This document shows positions 13,320-24,500 of a stretch of 64,000 nucleotides of DNA, one piece after another; the first letter of the stretch is position 1, and each line of letters begins with the position of its first letter. The translations under genes and the position numbers were made by a program. The stretch lies in assembly GCA_025642065.1 (NCBI GenBank), contig JAODUP010000329.1:124001-188000 (forward strand). Reading direction: 5' to 3'. This DNA is from Paralvinella palmiformis. Taxonomy: Eukaryota; Annelida; Polychaeta; Terebellida; Alvinellidae. The notes beneath the pieces are model-generated. The model worked only from the letters and a program-made list of their open reading frames with translations. It was not told where the DNA came from and made no database searches.

Positions 13320-14165
13320 ACGGTTGCGAGTCGTTTCGTCACCACTCTACCAGTTCGTCGCCAATAAAAACGGTCGTTTCATCGCCAACTAAAAGTCGTA
13401 GCAGCGATAATTAATACATATGTAACCATCAATGGACAGAAATGGGACAAGAACCCACAACTGAATAAAACGGCAGAAGTCATACTCGTAGGTGCTGGTT
13501 TTCCGATTGTACGCTTCTGCATGCCAAGTTCTTTAATCTTGCGCCACGTACACAGCTTACGTAAAATACAAATCACAATCCCTCAGATGCACGTCTGGTA
13601 ATACTGGCACAGTTCCTGCCGGGTTGCATCCTCAATATCCTCCGTGGTACTCTCTACAGCCGGTACAGTGGACAGTTTGTACAGCACTGTCCTGAAGACA
13701 GCCCCATAGTCAGCCTTTGCTTTCTCAGACATCACAACGAACACAAGAGAGACTTGCTTCATTTTTCTCCCGATCTCACAAACGTGAGAATCGAAAATAA
13801 TTGAGTGAAAGGCGCTCGAAACAGATGAAATATTCCATCAATATGTCAAACCCTTGTAGTTCTATCTATGTATTGATAAATTAGGAAAAAGTAATTGAAA
13901 TACAAAACTGTTGGTGAAAATTAGCTTCAGTGTCATTATATATATACTTTATTACCATATAATATGTATTAACGTTATAATATAAAATAAAAACAACACT
14001 TTATATGTGTCTATGTATTCTAGAATAATCACTGATGGCGACAAAAACAACTACAAGAGATTCTAGTCGGCGACGAAACGACCTCTCATAGGCGACGAAA
14101 CTACATTTTCTCTTGGCAAAGAACTGATATTGGCGACGAAACGACCTGTTACCATTGAAACCACA
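13320..14165 (-). mobile_element. MULE-type DNA transposon relic with inverted subterminal arrays
   Basis: The left arm (13330-13400) carries GTCGTTTCGTC, GTTCGTCGCC and GTCGTTTCATCGCC. The right arm (14035-14165) carries the inverted form GGCGACGAAACGAC at least twice, plus partial copies. Between them, on the minus strand, are frame-broken pieces of a transposase-like protein (13400-13760, separate entry). Large inverted ends around a MULE-like core are what the superfamily would show. The element is short and dead. Its outer borders are not certain, and I saw no clear 9-base target duplication. Confidence 0.55.
13400..13760 (-). pseudogene. MULE transposase fragment, frameshifted
   Basis: Reading the minus strand from an ATG at about 13760 gives a 59-codon frame with FVVMSEKAKADYGAVFRTVL, similar to the 'LMSxKxKxxYxxVF' segment of the MULE transposase domain as I know it. 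Beyond the stop near 13586, the words TWRKIKELGMQ and, after another frame change, AYNRKTSTY then VPFLS resemble the downstream 'WRKxQELGLQ ... LPFLP' region. The pieces lie in three frames, so the gene is broken. Identification is from memory of the family and not from a search. Confidence 0.5.
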
Positions 14166-14539
14166 AGATTGGGTGAAACGAGGGTTAGGAACTGAGTGTT
14201 ACTAGTTTAACTGGCAGACGAAGCTGTCATGAAAACTCTATCCATACATAAATGAACACAAACCAGATGAAGTGATTCTGAATACCAGGTCTTATTTAAA
14301 TGCAACCATCTAAAATATAGTGGGAGAAGATGGACTGATATGCATTCATCAGCCCATCAAAGACCCAAAAGGTTACACAGCTGACTAGCACTAAAATACA
14401 TTTTACTTGTTGATCACATACGAGGAAGGTATGTTCAACAACTTGGCCCTAAATACATCTGTAGGATAAATATGACTGTACAATTTCAATACAAGAATGG
14501 AGAATATGTTGCTATGAAGCAAGAGGCATTGACAGTGAC

Positions 14540-15640
14540 TTAGACCATGTATTGAAGAAAAGTGGCACCAGTTCATGAACAATATAAGGTATCTCATGCA
14601 TAAACACATTCTGAAATCCAAACCCCAGTTGTAAAATGAGACAATCTACACGACAGCAAAAGCTATAGAGAAGATAAGATCGAAGAAAGTTGTTTTTTGT
14701 TTAGTGATGCACTAAAAGATGATACAAAAGTGAGAAATCAGAAAAACAATGGGAGTATCATAAAACATAAAAAGAGTTTGAGAAGAAATTAGCAAAAGAG
14801 AGGACCAAAAACCCAAACGTTTTGTGCAAAATCAAAATTGAAAACCGGAACAGACATTGCACAACTAGCTCAAGAAGATGATAGATGATACCAAAGAGAA
14901 GCAGAAAGTGGATGAACTAAATCATTGTTTCTCTTCGTTATTCACACAAGAAGATACCTTTACAAGCCACACAGACAGTAAACTGGTGGATGTTCCTGAT
15001 GGACTGCACTCAGAGAATTAAAGGAGCTACAAGAAATCATAGCTGAGCTCCCATGTCTTCAGACAGTCCCTTGACCTAGGAAAATAACAAGCGACTTTTG
15101 GTGATAATGAAATATATGGAATAGCAGGTAAAATATGGAAGGGAATAGGGGACTCAGTTATCATATGTATAAAGAGGGAATCCAGGTTAATTTCCAGCCA
15201 ACAGAACTGGAAAATCTATCGGTGTATATGCTGCCTCCGAGTTAATATTCAGCACACATTATGAAAAGAAAATGTTAGAGGTGACACGATAGAAACATTC
15301 AAGTACATGCCTGGAATGTGTGCAGTAGATACTGGGTATATCAATTCAGATAAGTCACTCGCTAGGGGACATGGTTCCAAGCTAAGGAAGGAAGGTTCAT
15401 TAAAAATATTAGACGGCAATATTTCAGTAACAGGATAACAAATTCCAGGAAAGTGCTGCTTGCCGAAGTGGATGCATAGTGTGTCATCACTAAATGGTTT
15501 TAAATCCGGACTAGACAGACACTGACGCCAGTACAGATATAACCAAATACACGATACACGATGCCTATAATCTGAGTATATCATACTTAAACAAGCCTCA
15601 ACCTGACACGGGCTTTGTAGCCTAACCATGTCAGAAGAGG
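14540..15640 (+). pseudogene. Non-LTR retrotransposon (LINE) pol relic
   Basis: Plus-strand fragments follow the usual LINE order. First comes a post-endonuclease linker (KWHQFMNNI, KHILKSKPQL). Next is FEKKLAKERTKNP, then DELNHCFSSLFTQED just ahead of where the reverse transcriptase would start. After a gap lacking the catalytic core come GDTIETFKYMPG and SLNGFKSGLDRHW, typical of the RT C-terminus. Stops and frame changes break every segment. The open frame on the other strand (15249-15629) is its antisense shadow. Clade (RTE or CR1-like) not decided. Confidence 0.65.
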
Positions 15641-17980
15641 ATGGCTATGAGTGAGTACGAGTATAGCACACAAATTATAACTCATCATAACGTTCCAAGC
15701 TTGAATATATTAGAGTGAGTGTTCAGAGGTGCGTGGGTGTTTGAGTGCGTGGATGGTTGAGCCAGCGAGTGAGTCAGTGAGTTGTATGCTTTTGATGTTT
15801 GTTAATTATTGAAACACGCAGACTTCTAAAGATATTTAGTTGCCAATTAAATCATTGGCCGGTTTCAATTGAGCAACTTGTAAACACTTCCTTAGTGATG
15901 AGAAAATTAAAAATATTGTCTGTCTCTCTTAACAAATCGTATAATTAACAAAGCGATCATCTTGAATCTAGAATTGAGTAGTAAATAGGATCGTTTTTAA
16001 ACACGTCTCTCTCTCTCTGTGTGTGTGTGTGTGTGTTTTAGGGTACATATAAAGAAGCAACAGGCACAGAGCATCAACATATCTAAACATCCTTCGAGAC
16101 ATACCTCCATAAATCTAAATACAAATACAACTATACATACATTAATCTAAAAATAAAATGTTCCATACCTCCACATATTGATAAATATATGCGTAAGCAT
16201 GTGTCTGGTCTACTCATCGGCCTGTTGGAATCAGCTAATTCGCTTTTCGTACGCGACAAATATGTCACGCCCACAGGAAAGCGGCTACATGCAGGCTACG
16301 TACAAAAAGCGGAAGCACGTAAAAACATACCATTTGATACCACAGCTCGCAGTAAACAACACGTGCGTGTGGTTCATTGGTGACATACTACATACATATG
16401 ATAACTACTTTGACACCACAGTTTACATTCAACAGTAATTTTCTGTGGTCCAAAAGAAACCTGCATATAAAACATTTCGACAACTCAGATGCTGACCTCA
16501 GCTTTATTCTGGGTTTGACGACATAAAATCAAAACAAAGCCAAAAATAACTCAAAAAGCGAAACAAAATTTAATACATTTTTCACAGCCGCATCACAAAA
16601 CTCCTGATACAGATTATCATTGTTGTCATCAACAATGGAACCCTGGTGTGCACTCTGGCAGAAATATTGTCTAGTGGCAAATTCTTATAGGATGACTTAA
16701 GTTGATCTTTACAATATTTATTTACGTAAAAGCACCATCTCTGGTCAAATTCTAGTCAAACATTTCTAAAGATGGCACAGGAAAATGTGATTAATACTAT
16801 TCCCATCTTTGTATAACGTTTTCTCGAGGAAGGTGAGATGTGGGATCTTAAGTTGGTAAGAAAAAGTGACTCATTCGCTCAAGAAGTTGTCACAAATAGT
16901 TATAAACAAACTGATATACCCGTTTACTAGGTCCTATATGGCTGCTGACAATATACGTACGAGTGATCTTGGCGGTTGTTTGTCTGATGGACTTCTCTGA
17001 CTTCAAATTAAACAAATTAAATTTTTTGGGGAGTGTTAGCTTCGGAAATATCGCTGAGATTAATTTTACTTTCTTTTAGCAAGTCAGTGAGTAAGCTCCT
17101 AAAAGAATGCATTTGTGCATTTTTTCTCTGAGTGAGTAGTGAGTGAGTGAGTGACTGAGTGGGTGAGGTTATTTTACATGTCGCCATGTAAGGTTATTTA
17201 GTGCCCCTTCCCTCTTTCAGTCACTTCCTAACGACAAACTGCGGGCCAGTTGTAAAACCCAAATTCGCGGAGGTGGTGGTGTTCGTCCGGGAACTACCCA
17301 ACGCAGCGTGTCTTATGACTGTCATCTATGAACGATACAACGGACTCATTAAACGGATATCAAAGTACGGCGTTAAGAAACTCTGAGCAAATCGAAAAAG
17401 CTAGCACCTTACATACGCCGGATGAACCGAAGTGACCATTTTAACTCCGCGTATTTTAAGACCTCTGTATGACCCACTTACACCACTAATTACATAAGTT
17501 CATTGGTGTGTGGGGGCGCGCGCGCGCGTGTGTGTGTGTGTGTGCGTGTGTGTGCGTGTCGTTATTACGGGATGCACGCACGTGATACAAAGTTTTCTTT
17601 AGCTTTAACGAAGCCTCACTGTTATTTATTTTGATACTACGTTATAGTTTATGTCCACGAACGACAAGCACGAACAGATAACAAACTCTCTTCCAAACTC
17701 AATTCGTCAACACCAACATAATTATCTGTATTGTCTACCGTAGAAATCTGCCTCCGAGTTGTGAGGTTGTTTGTGATAGGATACTATAAATTGCGAGTAA
17801 TTGTGTCGTCTACCGGATAGGTAATTTATAGTGTACAAAAAAATAATAAATTTAAATGGAACATTAAACGCAAATAATGTGCGCGCGTGCGTGTATGCGT
17901 GCGTGTGTACGTGTGTACATTAACGGTGGACACCACTGAATGCAGTAAAATCTAGCAACATTAAATTAATAGCCTTATTA
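15640..17980. other. Intergenic DNA upstream of the LRR gene; two unassigned open frames
   Basis: GTGAGTGAGTGA-type tracts occur near 15710-15780 and 17130-17165, and a TC/GT microsatellite at 16006-16036. Two open frames with balanced composition but no recognised family lie at 16189-16383 and 17201-17386; the latter follows a good acceptor-like CCTCTTTCAG. Neither has identifiable partner exons, so I do not call genes. Confidence 0.4.
17514..17562. repeat. GC-to-GT alternating tract (Z-DNA prone)
   Basis: Alternating GCGCGCGC runs directly into GTGTGTGT, an extended purine-pyrimidine alternation. Similar compound tracts occur at 26529-26585 and near 27390-27430. Confidence 0.85.
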
Positions 17981-17986
17981 CCTAAC

Positions 17987-18226
17987 TGACGTCATCTATC
18001 AATGCAGCGCCATTTTGTTTACCGAAGACCCATATATATATATATATATATATATATCCAACCGACCTCTCGGTTGTCAGTTAATCTTCTATTACAAAGC
18101 GGTCCAAATTCCACGCTCAGATGTTTGTGTTATCGGCTTTCTGGCCACCAAGTCACAAGTTATCAATACGTGTACTAATTCCGCCATTGGAATGATTCTC
18201 CTTCCGTTGTCTCAGGGCTGTTTCAA
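17987..18226 (+). promoter_or_regulatory. Probable promoter and noncoding first exon of the LRR gene
   Basis: A perfect CRE palindrome TGACGTCA (17987-17994) lies 12 bases before GCGCCATTTTG (18007-18017), the reverse of the CAAAATGGCGC core typical of YY1-type promoter sites. Downstream, CAA|GTAAGT at 18226/18227 is a strong donor that can pair with the TTTCAG acceptor at 18911-18916, just before the ATG. The transcription start is not visible, and a TA microsatellite (18031-18056) lies within the putative exon. Inference from motifs only. Confidence 0.4.
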
Positions 18227-18861
18227 GTAAGTACACGTAGATTTTATGTCGTTCAAAATTATATGTTCCAACGTAACTAACCACAACTCGGTGCGTATGA
18301 CTCCAATATAATTCATCTAGGCGGCTCGTTGAAATGACGCTTTGGTTGTTTACTCCTGGCAGTAAACACCGAACTTGCTTAAACCGAATGTTAAATGTTG
18401 TTGTTCGGGGTCGCACTTTGCACGCGATTGGCTAAATAGGTCAAATAATCTGCGACGATAGTAAAAATTATAGTAGATGAAACAGCCTAGAATTCCGGGC
18501 TTGGACTTAAGCTGGAAGACGAATCCAGATACTCGATGTCTGTGAGCAATCGCGCTACTGTAGTTTAGGAGACGTTCCATGTGGCATATGTTAAGTTGTC
18601 CAAATTAGAACTAAATTTGGTTGAGTAGTCAAATCAAAATCCGGTAAAAAAAACCGAAATGTCTGTATATGGCTTCATCCGATAGATGGACGAGCTCGTT
18701 GAGTACATGCAGGACTATAAAAATAATATTCTCAACCACAAGTCTTAAATGTTAAGTTTGTAGGAACGAAGTACAGAAAACCTCTCCTACAAATAACAAA
18801 TACAGTTACATTACGTTTACCTGAAGAGGCATAAGGTACCAACTTTTTTCAAACTTTATTA

Positions 18862-18863
<2 letters not shown>

Positions 18864-18897
<34 letters not shown>
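18864..18897. repeat. TA microsatellite in the 5' UTR intron acceptor region
   Basis: Pure TA alternation ending about 15 bases before the TTTCAG acceptor that precedes the LRR start codon. Confidence 0.85.
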
Positions 18898-18901
<4 letters not shown>

Positions 18902-18950
18902 ATCTTTACATTTCAGCAAATTCCGGATTGTAAACGATACCACATACATC

Positions 18951-20182
18951 ATGTGGCGGTCACTGCTTACGAATTTCGTACTGTTTATTGCGATCCAGAA
19001 GGTGGTATGTAATTCCGAAGATGAAAACATCACTCAGGTTCTTTGTCCTGGAGGATGCGTGGATGGTAGCTTTTACTCCTTCAGTTGCCCGCATGCCAGT
19101 TGCGACCAGTTCCCAACAGAATTAATAGCAAATCCAGATATCGCTATTGTTGACGTTTCATTCAACAAAATATCATCTTTGCCGAAACTTTCCTATCCAC
19201 ACTTGATCTCTCTAGATCTGTCCAACAACGCAATTACTGACGTCAAGGAAGGGACCTTTGACAGCTGCAGAGATCTGAAATATCTAAACCTCAGTATGAA
19301 CGTACTCACGTCCATCACCAAGCAGATGTTTGGAATAGATCTGCACGATCTAGAGGAGTTAGATTTAAGTCACAACCGAATAGCAACAATTGGCGAATTC
19401 TCGTTCCAGTTTCTTCCGGCATTGAAGTCAATGAACATCAGTTATAACAATCTGGAACGCATCGAGAATAGCGTTTTTTTCTCCTCAAGAGTGGAGATTT
19501 TGCACTTAGAGGCAAACAGCTTGTCCGTGGTTGGCACGTATTATTTTCATGATCTGACAGACCTGCAGTACCTATCACTGAGGAACAATCAGATCAGATC
19601 AATTGAACCTGATTCGTTCATGCTGCTGGACGCACTGGAGCGATTGGATTTGGGAGGCAACTGCCTGGAAGACCTCCGGAATGATATATTTCACGAAGGA
19701 GTCAGGCGGCCATTCAGCAACCTTCAAGCCATCCATCTGGAGAACAACAGGCTGAAGACAGTTCATGATAACACCTTTTCGCCGTTTCCCAAACTGATGT
19801 ATATATTTCTCGACGAAAACCAACTGACAGACATCAGCAGCATTAAGCCATTCCCAGCGGCTCTAGCGGAGATCAGCCTACGCGGTAATGCGGCACTCAA
19901 GAAAATTACGAATGGCACATTCACCGGTCTGAAGCGGCTTCAGCGCGTTAACATCAGTGGCTGTTATAGGCTGGCTACGATTGAAGTCGGTGCCTTTGAC
20001 CAAGAAGCGAGCTCGGTCACCGAGTTCGATGTCAGTGAATGCAGCTTGATTAATCTGCCTCGACGGCTGCTAAACTGGACTAGGACTAGTGTGCTACGTA
20101 TGTCAGACAATCGGTGGGATTGCGACTGTAATTTGAACTGGACAAAAACTACGCTACCCGATGCAGTGCTGAAAACTATGCA
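18951..20182 (+). CDS. LRR gene coding exon 1: signal peptide, LRR N-cap, all repeats
   Basis: Ends inside a Gln codon at CA|GTAAGTAT. Carries the signal peptide, the N-terminal cysteine cap, every LRR and the first cysteines of the C-terminal cap. Confidence 0.9.
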
Positions 20183-21537
20183 GTAAGTATACGTTTATCT
20201 ATTATTGCAGTTAGAATCTCATCATATGTCGGTGTATGCTATCTATTTTTAATTGCCATCATTTGGTACTTGTTCATTAGATCTGTATCAGAATGTGACA
20301 CATGACACACAGCAATGATTCGCCACACTTCATATTGCAATGTTATACCTGAAAATGTATATAGAGATACATACAAATAGCCGATTTGTGAAAGAACAAT
20401 GGCATCCTTTGCCATGAACAAAATGGTTTCAGATCGGAGTGAAGGAGTAGTTTGTGTAACCTCCGCGTTGTGGCCGAGGGGCTACTTTCAAGGAAAAGGT
20501 ATCGGATCAGAGTTTTGATAAAAATGGCGAGGTTTTTTCCTGTCGCCAAAATATCACCTTGCACATAGGACGCCATTAAAGCATTAATTTTACTAACACA
20601 CTGAATATTTGAAGTCAGACATGGGGTCAATTCCATTTGGTCAATTCCAATTCCATTTGGTCAATTCCAATTCCACCTCAAATTTTTCAATTCAATTCCA
20701 ATTCCGACTAATTTGCTTAATATTTGTTATCATGAGTTGATACTCCGACTACTGAGTGTCATGGAAGAAATATTTCTGAATTAAAAAATTAAACGGTAAA
20801 TTAATTTATGGATTTAATTTAATTTTGCCTATTCTATACATTGAATGGGGGTAAATTCCTAAATAGCAACATCTCTATATGGGCGCCTCCGTGGTCTAGC
20901 GGTAGCATGTTGGACCACAGATCACTACCGCCCGTGTTCGAATCTCGGCGTGGGCATATCTAAAGGTTGTTTCATCTTTAACTTCGCCTCATTATCTTTG
21001 GAGGTCGCTCGGCCCATTTAGCCTACCTTGTGCACAAAAGTGGCCGTAAAACATCAATCATCATCATCATCATCATCTATATAGATTACAGGCATGCTAT
21101 GTGGTTAGCTAAAGAGGTTAGCTAAAGAGGTACTATATCACGTGGTCTTGGGTGCATCCCCATGTAAGAGTATATTTTCTAATCATCAAAGGTATGTTTA
21201 TATTCCACTGCCCAGTAGGATCCTTGAAACGGATATATTTGCTTAGCTTCGCCCAGCAGGGGCAGACCCTGTATTTACGTTCACAACCCTGCTGGGTACT
21301 AAACCAATGACCTATGGTAAGTTTACAAAATCTCTGAAATGGTTATTAAACAGTTAGGTCTGGGGACAGGCTATAGTAGTCACAGTTTGAGGAGAGGAGG
21401 GGCAAACTTTGACTCCAGATTGGCATTCCCGGTGAGATGATAAAATTAATTAATTCCTAAATAGCAATATCTCTATATAGATTACAGGTGTCACAGTGGC
21501 TAAATGCTCACTTGGGGTGCCACAGTCGGTGTGCATA

Positions 21538-21586
<49 letters not shown>

Positions 21587-24500
21587 AAACCAAAGCTCTG
21601 GATCATTATGGTTCCAGTATATTGGTAACACCACATGTAGGTGTTAAAATTGTAAAAATGGTATATTAATTTTTGGATTTAATTGTTTTGTAGGAAACTT
21701 CAAATTCAAAGTTTCTCAATTCCAATTCATTTTTTTTAAATAAACCATCAATCCCAATTCCGGAATTGAATTGACCGCATGTCATAATAACGGTCATTAG
21801 ACCTGGTTTTTCCCAGCCATGTTTGAGAACATCAGTCGTTTGTTCCAGATTTGCTTATGGCTGATGAATAACGAGGTGCTTTGAAATGTAGTTTTTCCTG
21901 AGTGGTCAAAAAACAAACGAAAAATCAACTTTTCTAACAGACGAAAATTCGCCAATTTTTCCTGTTTCCAATGTGTCCAAAATGACGGATTCGCCAATTT
22001 TCCTGTCGCCAAATTAAGCTTATCTACAGTATTATTAACATAAAAAATTAGTGCAGACATCAAACGACAAAAGATGCAATGAGGTTTTAAAAGGGAAACC
22101 GCTGAATTCAACCTACTAACATTATCCATAACCGTGCATGTAGATTTTTCTAGGCTCAGGTAGATAGACTCTGGTTGCTGTTATGCAGGGCGCTGGTAAC
22201 AGTACCCGAGCAACAACAAAAATTGAGCAGCTTCTAGTCCCTGTTTGTCGTTGTGTATATATGGCGTGAGGCTTGATACAGAGTGTTATCAACTTTTTTT
22301 GGTTTGGCGTATTATACTCCACAGTACGTTACAACTAACACATTGTTTAGAGCTAAGATATACTTAGCAAAGCTCAAACGAACATAATTAATAAATAGAA
22401 AATATGACTTGCAATTATGATAACGATTTGAGGCTGTAACTGTCATCAGATTGCAGTGTTTCGGTCAAAATTGTGACATTCTTTTATGTCCCAACTTTCA
22501 TCTGCAAACGTCATTTAGGCGAAGTTCTCTCTCTATGTATCTTCATCTAAGAAGTCTACACCATGTGCTTACTCTGTTTCGAGTGACATAGCATACCTTG
22601 AGACTGGTGGTTTAGGCCAAGTGGAGTACTCTCGGATTATTGAAAGTGAGGCAGCCAGGTATTATCCTGACAAGATGGGACAGATGTAACGAATTCAGCT
22701 TAATATCGCACTGTATGCGAACTCGTAACTAGGTTCGATTTAGCAGTGTAATGATGTCCTTTTTGCGGCCTGCTTGAAGCAGAGCATTTAGAATAAGCTC
22801 AGCCTTTTCAGTAGGGTATAGAGTAGAAGATCCCCTACAAAATTCAGGCAGCATCTCACTTGTTGGTGGCCTGTAGAAACACCGCTACGCCATGGCCGCG
22901 GCTTTAAGGGGTGTATGGATGCCGGGATGTGGTGGTGTTTATGAAGGGCTGGCTGTGGCGTGTTGATAGTCATACTAATACAGTAGTGGCTCTTCTCCAT
23001 TGAAAGGGTGAGGGGCTCTCCCCTGAAAGAGTTGGTAAAATGGAGTAATTGATCCATTCTAGTCAACCTTTTCACTAAAACCAAAGTAGCCGACCGATAT
23101 TCTGCCGATAATATTAGGCGACGATGGACTGTAAAATAGACGACGTATAGCGTCGGACGTCGGCTGCTATTGAAATGGCCGTAAGTTGTGTTTAATAGCA
23201 TCAGAAATCGATGATATGTCGATGTCCATCTTTTGTAAGTCCCAGTTTCTGGTCATAATTACCGAAATAAACATGCGGTGTGCACATACCTATGCCGCGA
23301 TACGAGACTTCCCTTTGTTGCATGAACACAAGCTTGTGTCCTGTGACAAAGCCTATGCCGCGATACGAGACTTCCCTTTGTTGCATGAACACAAACTTGT
23401 GTCCTGATGACAAAGCCTATGCCGCGATACGAGACTTCCCTTTGTTGCATGAACACAAGCTTGTGTCCTGATGACAAAGCCAATGCCGCGATACGAGACT
23501 TCCCTTAGTTGCATGGCATCCCTACTATTTGTCTCCTAGATGCACAAGACGTCGATCTTCTAATGTTGACAGTCTATCCTTAGCGTCCTTCTCCCCGCTG
23601 CAGCAGTCGATCCCCGGACATAACACGTTCCAGTGGGAAACTCCCACGGGTGCAGTCTTGCTCTTTGGTGCCGGATGCATGGTTGTGACTGATGAAGGTT
23701 AGACATGTTGCTGAAGGACGACGGGTTATCCTTTTACCGCCTAAACTAATGCGGTTGTCAGTCTAAAATCTTTGACGATGACTGGTGTCCTGACAGAGTC
23801 AGTACTGACAGGATGTATAACTCGGAGGTATTAGTTATCCCATTTAGTCTGAATCCGAGGAATAAATACACAATGTACATGCTGCTCGAAAACTCCACAC
23901 AAACACAAAATATACCCACAACCCAACTGTGGATCAATGCCTAGTGTCCTTGGACGACGATTTACGGTTGTATAATTCAACCGTAAAAAAAGTTTTGTAC
24001 CGGATCATCCGGACACCTTACCAATGGCCGTGGACCAGCGATTGGGAGCATTTGTTCTATCAGTTCGTGTGACGCTTCCGCTTGTTGCAAAATCTCGTCA
24101 TCATGATATCAGTTTTACCAAACCGGCACCTTGGCCGCTGATCTCTTGTCGTCCTTTAAAAGCTTCCAAGTGTGAAAAATACACAATAATAACAGAGTGG
24201 TGATGGGCATCCAATAGCAAGGTAGTCATTGTGTACGTTTTGTTATTTTAAATAAATCGGTCAATCATTCAACCGGTCATCCGGTGAATATCAACATAAA
24301 TAAATGAAAACCGTGTCCAAATGTGTTTCTGGTTTATCCTTTTTCCAGATGCAGCACTCCCCATCAGCTCAAGGGTCAAACTTTATTAGACGTCGACATA
24401 AGGGATATGTCGTGTGACTTTTACACGCGTTATGGATACAGTATCAGTGTATCCCTTATTATCGCCGCAACTGTCGTCTTCGTTTCTGGGGTGACACTGT

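Larger units (their letters stand above)
20183..24348 (+). other. Intron 1 of the LRR gene, repeat-rich
   Basis: Holds two separated halves of a GAATTGG-type TIR element (20617-20835 and 21640-21785), a SINE (20881-21078), a TA tract (21541-21584) and a minisatellite (23291-23515). A minus-strand coding-like run at about 22730-22885 (MLPEFCRGSS, KAELILNALLQAG) is not assigned to any family. Confidence 0.7.

Noticed and set aside
15249..15629. 126-codon minus-strand open frame
   Set aside because: The plus strand of the same segment carries recognisable LINE RT C-terminal words (GDTIETFKYMPG, SLNGFKSGLDRHW); the minus frame is its shadow.
20183..20186. TAA at 20184 as the end of the LRR protein
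   Set aside because: It overlaps a GTAAGT donor, and exon 2 completes the C-terminal cap cysteines and supplies the membrane helix.
22788..23201. 137-codon minus-strand frame as a gene
   Set aside because: No family resemblance; the only coding-like run nearby lies in a different frame and in an intron full of repeats.
23186..23483. Four overlapping open frames on both strands
   Set aside because: All are translations of the 63-64 bp minisatellite.
23291..23515. CRISPR-like array
   Set aside because: Whole units repeat without unique spacers, and the genome is clearly eukaryotic.
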